Below are positions 33,492 through 42,461 of a stretch of 64,000 nucleotides of DNA, piece by piece (position 1 is the stretch's first letter; every line of letters starts with the position of its first letter). A program made the position numbers and the translations under genes. Source of the DNA: Flavobacteriaceae bacterium PS02338 (GTDB taxonomy: Bacteria; Bacteroidota; Bacteroidia; Sphingobacteriales; Sphingobacteriaceae). The stretch spans positions 356,781 through 420,780 of the forward strand of contig JASCOD010000004.1 of NCBI GenBank assembly GCA_029959615.1. Reading direction: 5' to 3'. Below the pieces are notes generated by a model that worked only from the letters and a program-made list of their open reading frames with translations, did not search any database and was not told the DNA's origin.

Positions 33492-34148
33492 ATTTGCATA
33501 ATTTTTTTTCAACAAGGTTGAAAATGTGATGAATGTCACCTAAAGTAAGGGGAGTTAAAGGAGTAAATACTTTAAAACCTGCTACCGCATTACGATCCCC
33601 GCCTACGCGAGGATGACGAAGAGCAGAGAGGATGACGGTAAGGGTTGGGACGGTGCTATTGAACTTGGAGATTGCCGCGGCTCGCTCAAACCAAGGCCTC
33701 GCAATGACGGGAAAGGGGAAGGGTAGTGCAGGAATTTCTCCCCGGCCCTGCCGAATAGTCGGGATAAACTCTCCAGAGAGCTTGCTCCGATACGTGGGAG
33801 GGGACATGGGCAGTGCGGATGAGATGTGACATTGCTAAGAACGAAAGACGGCCTTATTGGATTCCGCAGTAATAGTCAGCAAAACTTGTGCAGATATGAA
33901 CAAATAGCAGTCCCAAGAAATTAGGCAGCCGTGGTATGGGATAGGAAGAGGAAGGCATTCTAATTTCGCACATTAAGTTTTGCTAGACTAGTACAAGGAA
34001 GGCAATACAGCCTTGATTTTTTCCTTCTTTTTTATCAAGAAAAAAGAAGATGCCACCACGGCATAGAGTGGAAAATAGATCCTTCGCTACGCTCTGGATG
34101 ACAGGGCGTTTAGAAGTAGTAATGATGAAACTTAACTAACACCCATTT
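33492..34148. repeat. Repeat-rich spacer
   Basis: Fragments of dispersed families: 'cattacgatccccgcctacg', 'gagattgccgcggctcgctc...cctcgcaatgacgg', 'cgaatagtcgggat', and near 34000-34075 a block 'ccttctttttta...aagaag' followed by 'atgccaccacggcata', related to the long repeats at 45 kb. No gene seen. Confidence 0.6.
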
Positions 34149-34211
34149 ATGAACCACAACCATTACAACTTCGACCGCTTATATGCGCTCAAACCAAAGA
34201 ACCCAGTTTAA
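34149..34211 (+). other. 20-codon reading frame before a terminator-like structure
   Basis: ATG at 34149 gives MNHNHYNFDRLYALKPKNPV then TAA, ending 11 bases before the inverted repeat at 34223. Its compact, non-random composition makes a leader peptide possible, but nothing else supports translation. Confidence 0.2.
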
Positions 34212-34222
34212 CAGAAAATATT

Positions 34223-34289
34223 AACCCGTCGCCTTTCATAGTAATTTAGGTTAATAATGAATGATTTAATTTGGCGGCGGGTTTTTCTT
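34223..34289 (+). terminator. Terminator-like inverted repeat with T-tract
   Basis: AACCCGTCGCC (34223-34233) pairs with GGCGGCGGGTT (34273-34283) with one wobble, followed by a T-rich run. The 39-base loop is long for a simple terminator, so an attenuator or a repeat element is also possible. Confidence 0.5.
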
Positions 34290-34430
34290 TTTAAACCTTA
34301 CAGGTTTGGTGAGGTAACAAGTACCTAGCTACCGCATTACGTCCCGAAGCTAGTTCGGGAGAAGGGAAGTAGAAAGGAGCAATCAAACTAAACAACCAAA
34401 AACCCAGATAACAAACTAATCAACCATATT

Positions 34431-35018
34431 ATGATTAACAAAACAACGATATTTATCGTATTGGCTGTGCTATGTCTAAATTTTTCGGCCAATGCACAGG
34501 CTTCGTATTCACGGGCAAAAAATACTTCGCCCCAGACAAATACACCACTTTACGTTGGCGATAGACTGCCAGAAAGCTTTTGGCAACAGGAACATACCAT
34601 TTATGCCAATGGTAAAACTATCAAGCAAACCTTAGCAGCATATCAAAACAAATTGCTCATCATAGACTTTTGGGCAACTTGGTGTGGTAGCTGTATCAAA
34701 AAGTTTTCGTTGTTAGATAGCCTGCAAAACCAATATGCGGGCGAATTGGCCGTGCTGTTGGTTAACGCTAAAAAGTCAAAGGACAACACAGCAAGAGTAG
34801 AGGAGACATTAAAGTCGCATCATTTTAGTTCCGTACTGGCAGATACCGTACTCAGCTTAAATTTTCCGCACCGCATGCTACCGCATTACGTATGGCTGCA
34901 CAATGGCAGGGTATTCGCCATTACAGACGGCACACACCTTACACCAGCTATGGTGGCCTTGGCATTAGGTCGCTATAGAGAAATTAAAGGTTACGGTAAA
35001 CCAAAAGTAAAGCCATGA
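34431..35018 (+). CDS. TlpA-like thioredoxin-fold protein, exported
   Basis: A 195-residue protein with a signal peptide (1-23, ending SANAQ). A thioredoxin domain follows, with LLIIDFWATWCGSCIKKF containing the redox pair Cys85 and Cys88 and a downstream cis-Pro region (LPHYVWLHNGRVFAITDG). It would act as a periplasmic thiol-disulfide oxidoreductase. The stop overlaps the ATG of the SusC gene (ATGA), so it heads the operon and may help fold or maintain the outer-membrane transporter or its partners. A TlpA-like gene leading a SusC/SusD pair is seen in several Sphingobacteriaceae. Confidence 0.88.
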   Translation: MINKTTIFIVLAVLCLNFSANAQASYSRAKNTSPQTNTPLYVGDRLPESFWQQEHTIYANGKTIKQTLAAYQNKLLIIDFWATWCGSCIKKFSLLDSLQNQYAGELAVLLVNAKKSKDNTARVEETLKSHHFSSVLADTVLSLNFPHRMLPHYVWLHNGRVFAITDGTHLTPAMVALALGRYREIKGYGKPKVKP

Positions 35019-38000
35019 GCAGCAAATGGATCTATGCGTTCTTATTGCTAAATATAGTAATAGCGCAAGCTTACGGGCAGTACACATTTACTGGAAAGGT
35101 AACAGAACAGGGCAGCGGCAGGGGTATTGGGGGCGTAAAAATCAGCCTGAAAAACCAAAAGCAGGCTTTTACCACCAATGATGATGGTAGGTTTACGCTC
35201 AATTTAACACAAAAGCCGGCGGCCATCAGCTTTTCAGCTGTCGGTTTCCACACCTTGGATACCCTGCTTACACTTCCGCTGGCCAACATCACTATTGCCC
35301 TAAGAAGCAAAGTACAAGAGCTAGAAACGGTAAACATCAGCACGGGTTATCAGGTACTGCCCAAAGAGCGGTCGGTGGGCGCTTATCAAGTGATAGGCCA
35401 ACAACAGTTAGCAGAACAGATCAGCTATAATATTACCACAAGGCTAGAAGCTATTGGCAATGGGCTCATGGTAGATCGGGAAAGTAGTAACCGGAATAAC
35501 CTTATGCTACGTGGTCCGGGCACACTCACTGGGCCATCGCAAATGCTGGTGGTGGTAGATCATTTTCCCTACGAAGGCGATCTCGATATGCTGAACCCCA
35601 ACGACGTAGAAAGTATCACCGTACTAAAAGATGCAGCGGCAACTTCGGTATGGGGCAGTAGAGCAGGCAATGGTGTCATTGTCATCACCACCAAAAAGGC
35701 AAAGCAGCACCAACCTTTAACCATCGGTGCAAATGTGGTCAATACCTATACCACTAAGCCCAACCTATTTTACATTCCCCAAATGGCCACTAGCGATTAT
35801 ATCGATGTAGAATTAAGGTTGTTTGCTGCTAACAAATATCTGGCAGAGTACAACAGCAATGCAAAAACGCCACTAAGCCCGGTAGTAGAAACGCTTTACA
35901 ACAACAGCTTAACGGTAGCGCAGCAGCAAGAGCGGATCAATAATTTTAGAGGTCTGGATGTAAGGAACGATTACGATAAATATGTTTACCAGTCAGGGGC
36001 GCTACAACAATATAGCCTTACAGCGCAGGCGGGAGGTACCAACTATGCATGGATAGCCACCTTAGGCTACGATGCCGCCACCGCTACTTTGGCCGAAACC
36101 AACGACAGGCTAAACCTGCGTTACCAACTTAACTTTACGCCCATTAAAAACCTACGTTTAGATCTGGGTTTGGCTTATGGGATGGTGAATAAGAAAAGCG
36201 GTAAAGAGGCCTATGGTAGTGTGCTGATGGGCAATTACCAAATCTATCCCTATGCGCAATTGGCAGATGCGGAGGGAAATGCACTACCACTGGCACGAGA
36301 TTATAGGTTAAGCTACCTAGCTGGTTTAGACCATAGGTTTTTAGATTGGAAATATTATCCGCTAAGTGATTACAGTTACAACGTTACGAAAGGGAATACT
36401 GCCGACCTTAACTTAAATGCTGCCATAGCCTATCAATGGAAAGGATTAAAGTTGAGCTTAACGGGCAGGTACCAAAACCAGCCCAGCCAAAGCCAAACGC
36501 TACAGCAGTTGGGTGGCTATATGGCAAATAACCTCATCAACCGCTTTACACAGCTATCGGCAACAACGACAACCTATCCCTTGCCCATGGGCGATATCAT
36601 AGATAGGCAATGGAATAGTTTTAAAGCTGTAGATGTAAGGGCGCAGTTAGATTACAAACGAAGCTTTGGTGCACATGGCTTTAATGTGATGGCTGGCGCC
36701 GAACGTAGGCAGAACGAGATTGAAACCAACACCACAAGGCAGTATGGCTACAACAGCGACCAGCTATTGGGCGTAGCAGTAGATGATGTGAACCGATATC
36801 CCACGGCAGTTACCGGTGCCATGGCCAATATACCAGAAGGGCAGTCGGATAGGCGGTACCTCAATAGGTTTGTAAGCCTGTATGGTAATTTCAGTTACGA
36901 TTACCTACAGCGCTATGCGCTTTATGCTAGCGTTAGACGAGATGCGTCTAACCTTTTTGGGGTAAATGTTAATGATAAATGGAAACCCCTATGGTCGGTA
37001 GGCTTGGGTTGGAATGTAAGCAGCGAAGCCTTTTTTAGTAATAAAATTGTCGAATACCTTAAACTAAGGCTAACCTACGGTTTTTCGGGCAATGCCGATC
37101 CATCGCGAACGGCAGTAACCACCATCTTGTACGGTGGCGTATCTCCTTTCACGCAAAGTGCCTATGCCAGCGTAGATAAAAAGTTCAATCCCGATTTAAA
37201 ATGGGAAACCATACGCACCACTAACCTAGGGCTAGATTTTAAAACGAAGGGCAACCGTATTTCAGGAAGTATCGATTACTATGTAAAAGACGGAAAAGAT
37301 CTTTTCAGTGCCTATCCAATTGATTATACCACAGGTGTAGGCACTACTATGGTAAGAAATGTGGCGAGCATTCGCGGAAAGGGGATAGACCTGCAATTAA
37401 ATGTGCTCAACATCGCTGGTCGTTTTAATTGGCAAACGCAATATAATGTAAGCCATAACAGCAATAAGGTAACGGCCTACTATGTATCGGCAGCAGCGGC
37501 AAGCAATTACGTAGCAGGTGCAGCTGCACAGATCACGGGCATTGTGGGCAAACCTGTGTATAGCGTATTTACCTACCGTACCAATGGACTGGATGCTAGC
37601 GGTAACCCAATCGGCTACCTCAATGGTGAGCCAAGCTATAATTACAATAGCATTATGGGAACAGGCACTTCCATTAACGAACTTGATTTTAGCGGGGCAT
37701 CTTTACCTACGTGGTTCGGTAACCTACAGAACAGGTTTGCTTATGGTGCATTTAGCCTACAAGCGAGTATCAGTTTTAAGGCGGGTTATTACTTCAAACG
37801 CAATTCCATCAATTATGGTAACCTTATTAACAACGGACAGGGGCATGCAGATTACGCCCTGCGTTGGCAATCCCCGGGCGACGAAGCGAACACCGTAGTG
37901 CCATCCTTTGTTTATCCCAACATTGCAGGTAGGGATGCCTTTTACAATAGCTCTACGGTATTGGTAGAAAAAGGAGATCACCTAAGACTGCAGTATATCA

Positions 38001-38182
38001 ACCTAACTTACCAACTACCCATCGCTAAGCAATGGATCAAGCGAATACAATTTAGCCTAAATGCTTCCAATCTGTGTATCCTATGGCGAGCCAACAACAA
38101 GGGTATAGACCAAGAGTATTACAGGAACAACTTCTTTCCACTTTCTAAAACCTATGGCCTCGGGCTTAAACTAGATTTTTAA
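35015..38182 (+). CDS. SusC/RagA family TonB-linked outer membrane protein
   Basis: A 1055-residue outer-membrane transporter. Signal peptide about 1-21. A carboxypeptidase-regulatory-like domain occupies about 24-100 (TFTGKVTEQGSGRGIGGVKISLKN ... AISFSAVGFHTLDT). The plug domain follows, with the SusC/RagA signature near GPSQMLVVVDHFPYEG and VESITVLKDAAATSVWGSRAGNGVIVITTKK. The rest is a 22-strand beta-barrel ending in GLGLKLDF with a terminal aromatic. It imports a ligand together with the SusD lipoprotein, driven by TonB. The ligand cannot be predicted. No sigma/anti-sigma pair (FecI/FecR) is adjacent. Confidence 0.95.
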   Translation: MSSKWIYAFLLLNIVIAQAYGQYTFTGKVTEQGSGRGIGGVKISLKNQKQAFTTNDDGRFTLNLTQKPAAISFSAVGFHTLDTLLTLPLANITIALRSKVQELETVNISTGYQVLPKERSVGAYQVIGQQQLAEQISYNITTRLEAIGNGLMVDRESSNRNNLMLRGPGTLTGPSQMLVVVDHFPYEGDLDMLNPNDVESITVLKDAAATSVWGSRAGNGVIVITTKKAKQHQPLTIGANVVNTYTTKPNLFYIPQMATSDYIDVELRLFAANKYLAEYNSNAKTPLSPVVETLYNNSLTVAQQQERINNFRGLDVRNDYDKYVYQSGALQQYSLTAQAGGTNYAWIATLGYDAATATLAETNDRLNLRYQLNFTPIKNLRLDLGLAYGMVNKKSGKEAYGSVLMGNYQIYPYAQLADAEGNALPLARDYRLSYLAGLDHRFLDWKYYPLSDYSYNVTKGNTADLNLNAAIAYQWKGLKLSLTGRYQNQPSQSQTLQQLGGYMANNLINRFTQLSATTTTYPLPMGDIIDRQWNSFKAVDVRAQLDYKRSFGAHGFNVMAGAERRQNEIETNTTRQYGYNSDQLLGVAVDDVNRYPTAVTGAMANIPEGQSDRRYLNRFVSLYGNFSYDYLQRYALYASVRRDASNLFGVNVNDKWKPLWSVGLGWNVSSEAFFSNKIVEYLKLRLTYGFSGNADPSRTAVTTILYGGVSPFTQSAYASVDKKFNPDLKWETIRTTNLGLDFKTKGNRISGSIDYYVKDGKDLFSAYPIDYTTGVGTTMVRNVASIRGKGIDLQLNVLNIAGRFNWQTQYNVSHNSNKVTAYYVSAAAASNYVAGAAAQITGIVGKPVYSVFTYRTNGLDASGNPIGYLNGEPSYNYNSIMGTGTSINELDFSGASLPTWFGNLQNRFAYGAFSLQASISFKAGYYFKRNSINYGNLINNGQGHADYALRWQSPGDEANTVVPSFVYPNIAGRDAFYNSSTVLVEKGDHLRLQYINLTYQLPIAKQWIKRIQFSLNASNLCILWRANNKGIDQEYYRNNFFPLSKTYGLGLKLDF

Positions 38183-38457
38183 TGCAATTAATTAATGTGT
38201 TCGCTTAAAGAAACCTGCGGAGCAAGCATGGAAACAAATAAAATAATAAACGACAACTGAATAAATAAGCAACCGAGAGTTTATCAGCAAGGCTGGTGAG
38301 CTCCGCTTCGCTCCGGTTTTGTTACTTTTTGCGGTCAACCTGCGAAGCAAGCTTGAAGTCCGATAAAAAGCATAAGAACTACTGAAAAAAAGTAAGAGCC
38401 CAGCGGCGGCGAGCTAAAAACCTATAACTAAATTTCGAACCCCTAAAATAATATCTA
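38183..38457. repeat. Spacer between susC- and susD-type genes with duplicated element
   Basis: 275 bases, unusually long for a SusC/SusD pair. 'aacctgcggagcaagc' (about 38209) and 'aacctgcgaagcaagc' (about 38337) are near-identical. 'gagctccgcttcgctccgg' forms a small hairpin between them. The element probably inserted into an operon. Confidence 0.6.
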
Positions 38458-39816
38458 ATGAAAATAATATATAAAATAAGAGGCAGCTTAATAGTACTAG
38501 CAATATTGGCTACACTTATATCTTGTAAAGACTACCTAGATGCCAAGCCCGATACGAGGTTGGCAGTAATTACCAGTATTAAGGACATGCAGGCCATGTT
38601 AGACTATTATCCACGAATGAACTATAACGATCCTTCGGTAGCAGTAGTCTGTGCCGATGAATACTTCATTACCGATGCAGTCTATCAATCACGCAAAGAT
38701 ACTGAGCGTAACTTATACATTTGGGCGCCAGAATATGTCTTCGACGAACGATCTAACGCCTGGAAAGATGTGTATGAAATTATCTATTTCAGTAATGTGG
38801 TATTAAATGCGGTAGCCGAAAACCAAGATCGCCTAAATGCAAGCGAGCTGAAACAGATGGCTGCACAGGCCAAATTTCATCGGGCAAGACAGTTTTTAAA
38901 TGCCATTGATATTTGGACATTACCCTATAATGCGATTACAGCAGCTACAGATTTAGGAATTCCGTTACGCTTGGACGCCAACTTTAATACGCCCAGTAGT
39001 AGGGCATCTTTGGCAGATAGTTACAAACAAGTCATTGCAGATTTAGAAATGGCAGCATCCGCTTTGCCCATTAAAACAATTACGCCAATGCGGCCGTCTA
39101 AAGCGGCTGCATACGGTATGCTTTCGCGTACCTATCTGCGCATGGGCAACTATACCAATGCAGGGCGGTATGCAGATAGTTGCCTGCAAATTGAAAGTAG
39201 CTTAATAGATTTCAATACGTTAACAGCCAGTGCTAACTTTCCCATTGCGCAGTTAAACAAAGAGGTCGTTTTTGAAAGTCGGGCAGTGCCTTTAGGTCCG
39301 GTAACCAATGCAAGGGCGCTAGTTAATCCATTGATTTATGCCAGTTATGAAAATAATGATTTGAGGAAAGCTGTTTTCTTTAAAGCCAGTGGTGCCGATT
39401 ATATTTTTAAGGGCCAATATGCAGGCTCCGCAAATATGTTCAATGGCATAGCAGTAGATGAAATGTTGCTGACACGTGCAGAGTGCTTTGCCCAGAACAA
39501 TACGCTGGACAAAGCTTTGGGAGATTTGAACTTGCTATTAACCAATAGATATAGAACAAATACTTTTACGCCCTACAGCATAACAGATAAACAACAGGTA
39601 ATAGCGCTGATAAAAAAGGAACGAACAAAAGAGCTGTATTTAAGAACTTTGCGCTGGGCAGATATCAAACGTTGGAATGTAGAAGGAGATAATTTGGTAT
39701 TGAAACGTAACATTGAAGGGAAGACTTTTGAGCTGGCGCCAAATTCTTTACACTATGCCCTAGCGATACCAGAAGACATCATTGCATTAACAGGTATGCC
39801 ACAGAATAACAGATAA
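38458..39816 (+). CDS. RagB/SusD family nutrient-binding outer membrane lipoprotein
   Basis: A 452-residue lipoprotein. The signal ends in a lipobox (LATLISC, Cys about 23), followed by KDYLDAKPD, the usual SusD mature start. Helical TPR-like repeats make up the body (QMAAQAKFHRARQFLNAIDIWTLPYN; PSKAAAYGMLSRTYLRMGNY). The C-terminal SusD motif includes LTRAECFAQNN, LIKKERTKELYLRTLRWADIKRW and a YALAIPEDI end. It caps the SusC barrel and binds the substrate. At 452 residues it is at the short end of the family. Confidence 0.93.
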   Translation: MKIIYKIRGSLIVLAILATLISCKDYLDAKPDTRLAVITSIKDMQAMLDYYPRMNYNDPSVAVVCADEYFITDAVYQSRKDTERNLYIWAPEYVFDERSNAWKDVYEIIYFSNVVLNAVAENQDRLNASELKQMAAQAKFHRARQFLNAIDIWTLPYNAITAATDLGIPLRLDANFNTPSSRASLADSYKQVIADLEMAASALPIKTITPMRPSKAAAYGMLSRTYLRMGNYTNAGRYADSCLQIESSLIDFNTLTASANFPIAQLNKEVVFESRAVPLGPVTNARALVNPLIYASYENNDLRKAVFFKASGADYIFKGQYAGSANMFNGIAVDEMLLTRAECFAQNNTLDKALGDLNLLLTNRYRTNTFTPYSITDKQQVIALIKKERTKELYLRTLRWADIKRWNVEGDNLVLKRNIEGKTFELAPNSLHYALAIPEDIIALTGMPQNNR

Positions 39817-39848
39817 AATTTTGGCTGGATACGTGTCCAGCCAAAATT
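39817..39848. terminator. Bidirectional terminator between convergent genes
   Basis: AATTTTGGCTGGA (39817-39829) pairs perfectly with TCCAGCCAAAATT (39836-39848) around a TACGTG loop. It begins one base after the SusD stop and ends 7 bases before the stop of the leftward DUF6520 gene; A/T-rich arms can serve both directions. Confidence 0.88.
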
Positions 39849-39854
39849 GCGAGT

Positions 39855-40187
39855 TTAGTCGGCTTTTTTAAACATCGCGGCATCGGTGATGTCGCTATCA
39901 TTTGGGAAATTGCCAGTATCGCGAAGGTAGTCATCTAGCAATGCCTGTGTGCTAATGGAAGCATCAACTTCGATCACACAAGGCAGGTCATTTCCCGGAT
40001 CACATTCCTCTGCCTCAGGAGTAGTGGTTGGCAAATAACTGTAACCATCCCTAATATCGGTATGGTTATTTTTGGTGTATTGCCAATAAACGCTATCTTT
40101 CTTTTTGGTAGCATTAACTGTAAATACTAAGCCGAACGCCATTACCAGCGCTACAAGACCGAACATTAAACTTTTTAAATTTTTCAT
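39855..40187 (-). CDS. DUF6520 family small secreted protein
   Basis: A 110-residue protein with a signal-peptide/TM start (MFGLVALVMAFGLVFTVNA, cut near residue 26). The mature part carries the pattern typical of DUF6520 proteins of Bacteroidota: WQYTKNNHTDIRDGYSYLP and a CDPGNDLPCVIE cysteine pair, likely a disulfide. Function unknown; such genes are abundant and usually lie alone. It is convergent with the SusD gene. Confidence 0.8.
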   Translation of the reverse strand: MKNLKSLMFGLVALVMAFGLVFTVNATKKKDSVYWQYTKNNHTDIRDGYSYLPTTTPEAEECDPGNDLPCVIEVDASISTQALLDDYLRDTGNFPNDSDITDAAMFKKAD

Positions 40188-40374
40188 AATTGTTGACTGC
40201 TTTGTTGCATTTGAAAAAGCAGACGAAAAAGTTTGGTTAAATAGAATTAGGTGTCATAGGTTGGAGATTGCCGCGTCGTACCTCCTCGCAATGACGGTAA
40301 TTATGATAGCCACTTTGGTAGGCTGTAACACCTGTAATAGCCAACTTACCAAGCCAACCACCACATTTTATTTT

Positions 40375-40575
40375 TGCTCTTTAATCTTTACTCCTTAATC
40401 CTTAATCTTTGCTCCTTGCTCTTTACTCCTTAATCCTGATCCCTAACCCTTAATCCCTAGTTCCTAATCCCTGTCCCCTGACACCTGATCCCTTAATCTT
40501 TGCTCTTTACTTCTTAATCCTACTCCCTAATTCCTGCTCCCTAACTCCTAATCCCTAACCCCTGATTCCTGTCCC
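40375..40575. repeat. Degenerate pyrimidine-rich repeat (CTCCTTAATCC / CCCTAACC units)
   Basis: About 200 bases of imperfect 7-10 base units such as 'ctccttaatc', 'tccctaaccc' and 'cctgatccc'. A second block with the same units is at about 46845-46972. The strand asymmetry is strong (C/T on the plus strand). The block overlaps the 3' end of the winged-helix gene. Confidence 0.85.
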
Positions 40576-40774
40576 CTCCCACCAAAACATACCTCTTCAA
40601 ACCCCGATCATAAGCAATCACATGTCCTTCGGCCCTTAATCTTTTCAGCTGTTTTTCTATCGTAGATCTGGCATAGCCTAGTTTTGCGGTCATGGTGGTA
40701 ATAGGCTCCATTTGCTGATGCCTAATGAGATAAAGAAGCCTGTCTAACCTGTTCCTATATTGTAAAGCAGCCAT
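40541..40774 (-). CDS. Winged-helix DNA-binding protein, C-terminus in repeat
   Basis: A 77-residue protein: NRLDRLLYLIRHQQMEPITTMTAKLGYARSTIEKQLKRLRAEGHVIAYDRGLKRYVL is a helix-turn-helix with wing, like HTH_11/DeoR-type domains. The last ten residues (GDRNQGLGIRS) are encoded by the pyrimidine-rich repeat, so the original C-terminus may have been replaced. No RNA or nucleotide-binding partner domain. It sits 82 bases downstream of the Crp/Fnr-like gene on the same strand. Confidence 0.6.
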   Translation of the reverse strand: MAALQYRNRLDRLLYLIRHQQMEPITTMTAKLGYARSTIEKQLKRLRAEGHVIAYDRGLKRYVLVGGDRNQGLGIRS

Positions 40775-40856
40775 TTAATTTGTTTGTCTACACAAAATTT
40801 GTGGCCTACACCCTCATCTACAATGAACATTAGGGTAAGAAATGCAAGGGCTTGAT

Positions 40857-41435
40857 TTAGCCTTTTGTTAAACTCGCTTTCAGTATTCTGCTAAACGATT
40901 GCTGGGTAATGCCCAGGTAAGAGGCCATATCTTTATGTTTGATATGTGCGGCCAAGCCGGGGTAATGTTGGCACAAGTGCTGGAACTTTTCTGCAGCGTT
41001 ACCTTTGAGGTAAACCCTTTTTTCTTGGTTAAGCCGTAGCAGGTAATAGCTGAGTACTTTTTTGCTGAGCATGACAAACTCTAGCGACAAATCTTCGAGC
41101 ACCATTAAGTCGAAATAATGCAGTACATAGAGCTTGGTGTCGGTTTCGCAGATGATGCCCTCCTTACTTTGCGATTGCAAAAGCAGGCTATCTACGGCCG
41201 CACAGAAATGCCCGGGACTACTAAAATCGGTGGTTTCCTGTTCCTCTTTGTCTACATAAAGCCTGAGAAAACCACTTTCCAAAAAATAGATATGGCGGCA
41301 CACTTCGCCCGGCCTAAGCAGGGGCGTGCCTTTGGGCATCAGCATCTTTTTGATGCGAGGCTCGAGCATTTTCTCTCCATTTTCGGAGAGATCAAATTGA
41401 GTTTTGAGCAGATGAATAAAATGTGAATCTTTCAT
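40857..41435 (-). CDS. Crp/Fnr family transcriptional regulator
   Basis: A 192-residue protein with an N-terminal cyclic-nucleotide-binding-like barrel (LMPKGTPLLRPGEVCRHIYFLESGFLRLYVDKE) and a C-terminal helix-turn-helix (HKDMASYLGITQQSFSRILKASL). No Fe-S cysteine cluster and no canonical cAMP-binding Arg-Ser pair are apparent, as in many Bacteroidota members. Divergent from the excisionase-like gene with a 74-base shared promoter region. Target genes unknown. Confidence 0.88.
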   Translation of the reverse strand: MKDSHFIHLLKTQFDLSENGEKMLEPRIKKMLMPKGTPLLRPGEVCRHIYFLESGFLRLYVDKEEQETTDFSSPGHFCAAVDSLLLQSQSKEGIICETDTKLYVLHYFDLMVLEDLSLEFVMLSKKVLSYYLLRLNQEKRVYLKGNAAEKFQHLCQHYPGLAAHIKHKDMASYLGITQQSFSRILKASLTKG

Positions 41436-41509
41436 AAGCGTTGATTTAATCTTTAGGTGTTTGTGAGCGATACAGACTGTTATCTAATTTGCGGCATTAA
41501 CCTAAACCT

Positions 41510-41770
41510 ATGCAAAAAGAACTTTTCCCATACCTGGAAACGATTATAGAATTACAAAAGCAGGTAGTAGATGCCCTATCGAGGGTAATGCCAAGCACCA
41601 ACGATGAAGAATGGTTGGACAATGCAGATATGAAGCAGCTCTTAAAAATAAGCGATGCCACTTTGTACCGCCTGCGAAAGAGCGAACAACTGTCGTCGAA
41701 AAAGATAGGCGGTAAATGGTACTACGCTAAATCGGCAATGGTACAAGGGCCAAAGCAGCGGCAGAAATAA
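41510..41770 (+). CDS. Excisionase-like helix-turn-helix protein
   Basis: 86 residues. The C-terminal part, WLDNADMKQLLKISDATLYRLRKSEQLSSKKIGGKWYYAKSAM, is the MerR/excisionase-like HTH_17 domain common in Bacteroidota conjugative elements, preceded by an N-terminal helix (LETIIELQKQVVDALSRV). It is likely a small DNA-binding regulator. No integrase or mobilisation gene is next to it, so it may be a leftover of an element or a stand-alone regulator. Confidence 0.75.
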   Translation: MQKELFPYLETIIELQKQVVDALSRVMPSTNDEEWLDNADMKQLLKISDATLYRLRKSEQLSSKKIGGKWYYAKSAMVQGPKQRQK

Positions 41771-41795
41771 GTACTTTGCCGCTGCCTGTTTTGGC

Positions 41796-42284
41796 TTAAG
41801 CTAGAGGATAGGCAATGTGAAAACAGAGCATGCCACTAGCTTGGAAACCGCTGCTGCCCGATTGTGCCTTGAGGGTGCTCACGTCCCAAATGATTTTTCC
41901 CTGCTCTAATTGCTCCGCTTTGGGCTCCTTTTTGAGTAGGATGGTCAAACGGTTTTCTATGGCAAAGGCGGTTTCTTGGGCAAATTTCTTGAGGCTACGT
42001 TCGTCAATCTGCTGTAAGAACTGTTGTTGGCTTTCGCCAAGCTCAAAATAGTTAAGTAGCCATTTCCTAAAATTTTTACGGATGATCGCTGCCGTTGCCG
42101 CTAAGCGGGCGTCATTTTGGTAGTAGAGCATTTCTTGTAACAGCGTTAATCCTTCGTTGCTAAAAGGAAATTTCAAATTCAAAAAACCTTCGCCTTTAGC
42201 GAGGGCATGCGGTAGTGGAAGATTTTGCTGTGCTACAGTAGCATCTTCGGCGGTAAATGGATGTTTCATTTTTTGATTTTTCAT
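41796..42284 (-). CDS. Hypothetical protein, 162 aa
   Basis: Not recognised. Predicted mostly helical in the middle (LTLLQEMLYYQNDARLAATAAIIRKNFRKWLLNYFELG and QQQFLQQIDERSLKKFAQETAFAIENRLTILL), with beta-rich ends. The C-terminal section KIIWDVSTLKAQSGSSGFQASGMLCFHIAYPL may be a beta-hairpin. The start could also be the Met at position 6. No signal or TM segment. It converges on the excisionase-like gene with 25 bases between. Confidence 0.6.
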   Translation of the reverse strand: MKNQKMKHPFTAEDATVAQQNLPLPHALAKGEGFLNLKFPFSNEGLTLLQEMLYYQNDARLAATAAIIRKNFRKWLLNYFELGESQQQFLQQIDERSLKKFAQETAFAIENRLTILLKKEPKAEQLEQGKIIWDVSTLKAQSGSSGFQASGMLCFHIAYPLA

Positions 42285-42461
42285 GTTTGTTGACCCAAAT
42301 ATGAAAGCAATAAAATGGGTAAATGCTGTTAATAAGGCGGTTTTTTGACGAACGGGAACTCATTTTCTTGACGAACGGGATTTAGCCTTTTTTACGGCTA
42401 TCCCTAGTTTTGATATTTCACAAATTGTTAACTTAGATACATCTAATCTAAATTTCGCCTA

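Noticed and set aside
33266..33807. 77- and 136-codon leftward frames
   Set aside because: They follow repeat and palindrome sequences and give low-complexity or hydrophobic peptides without family signals.
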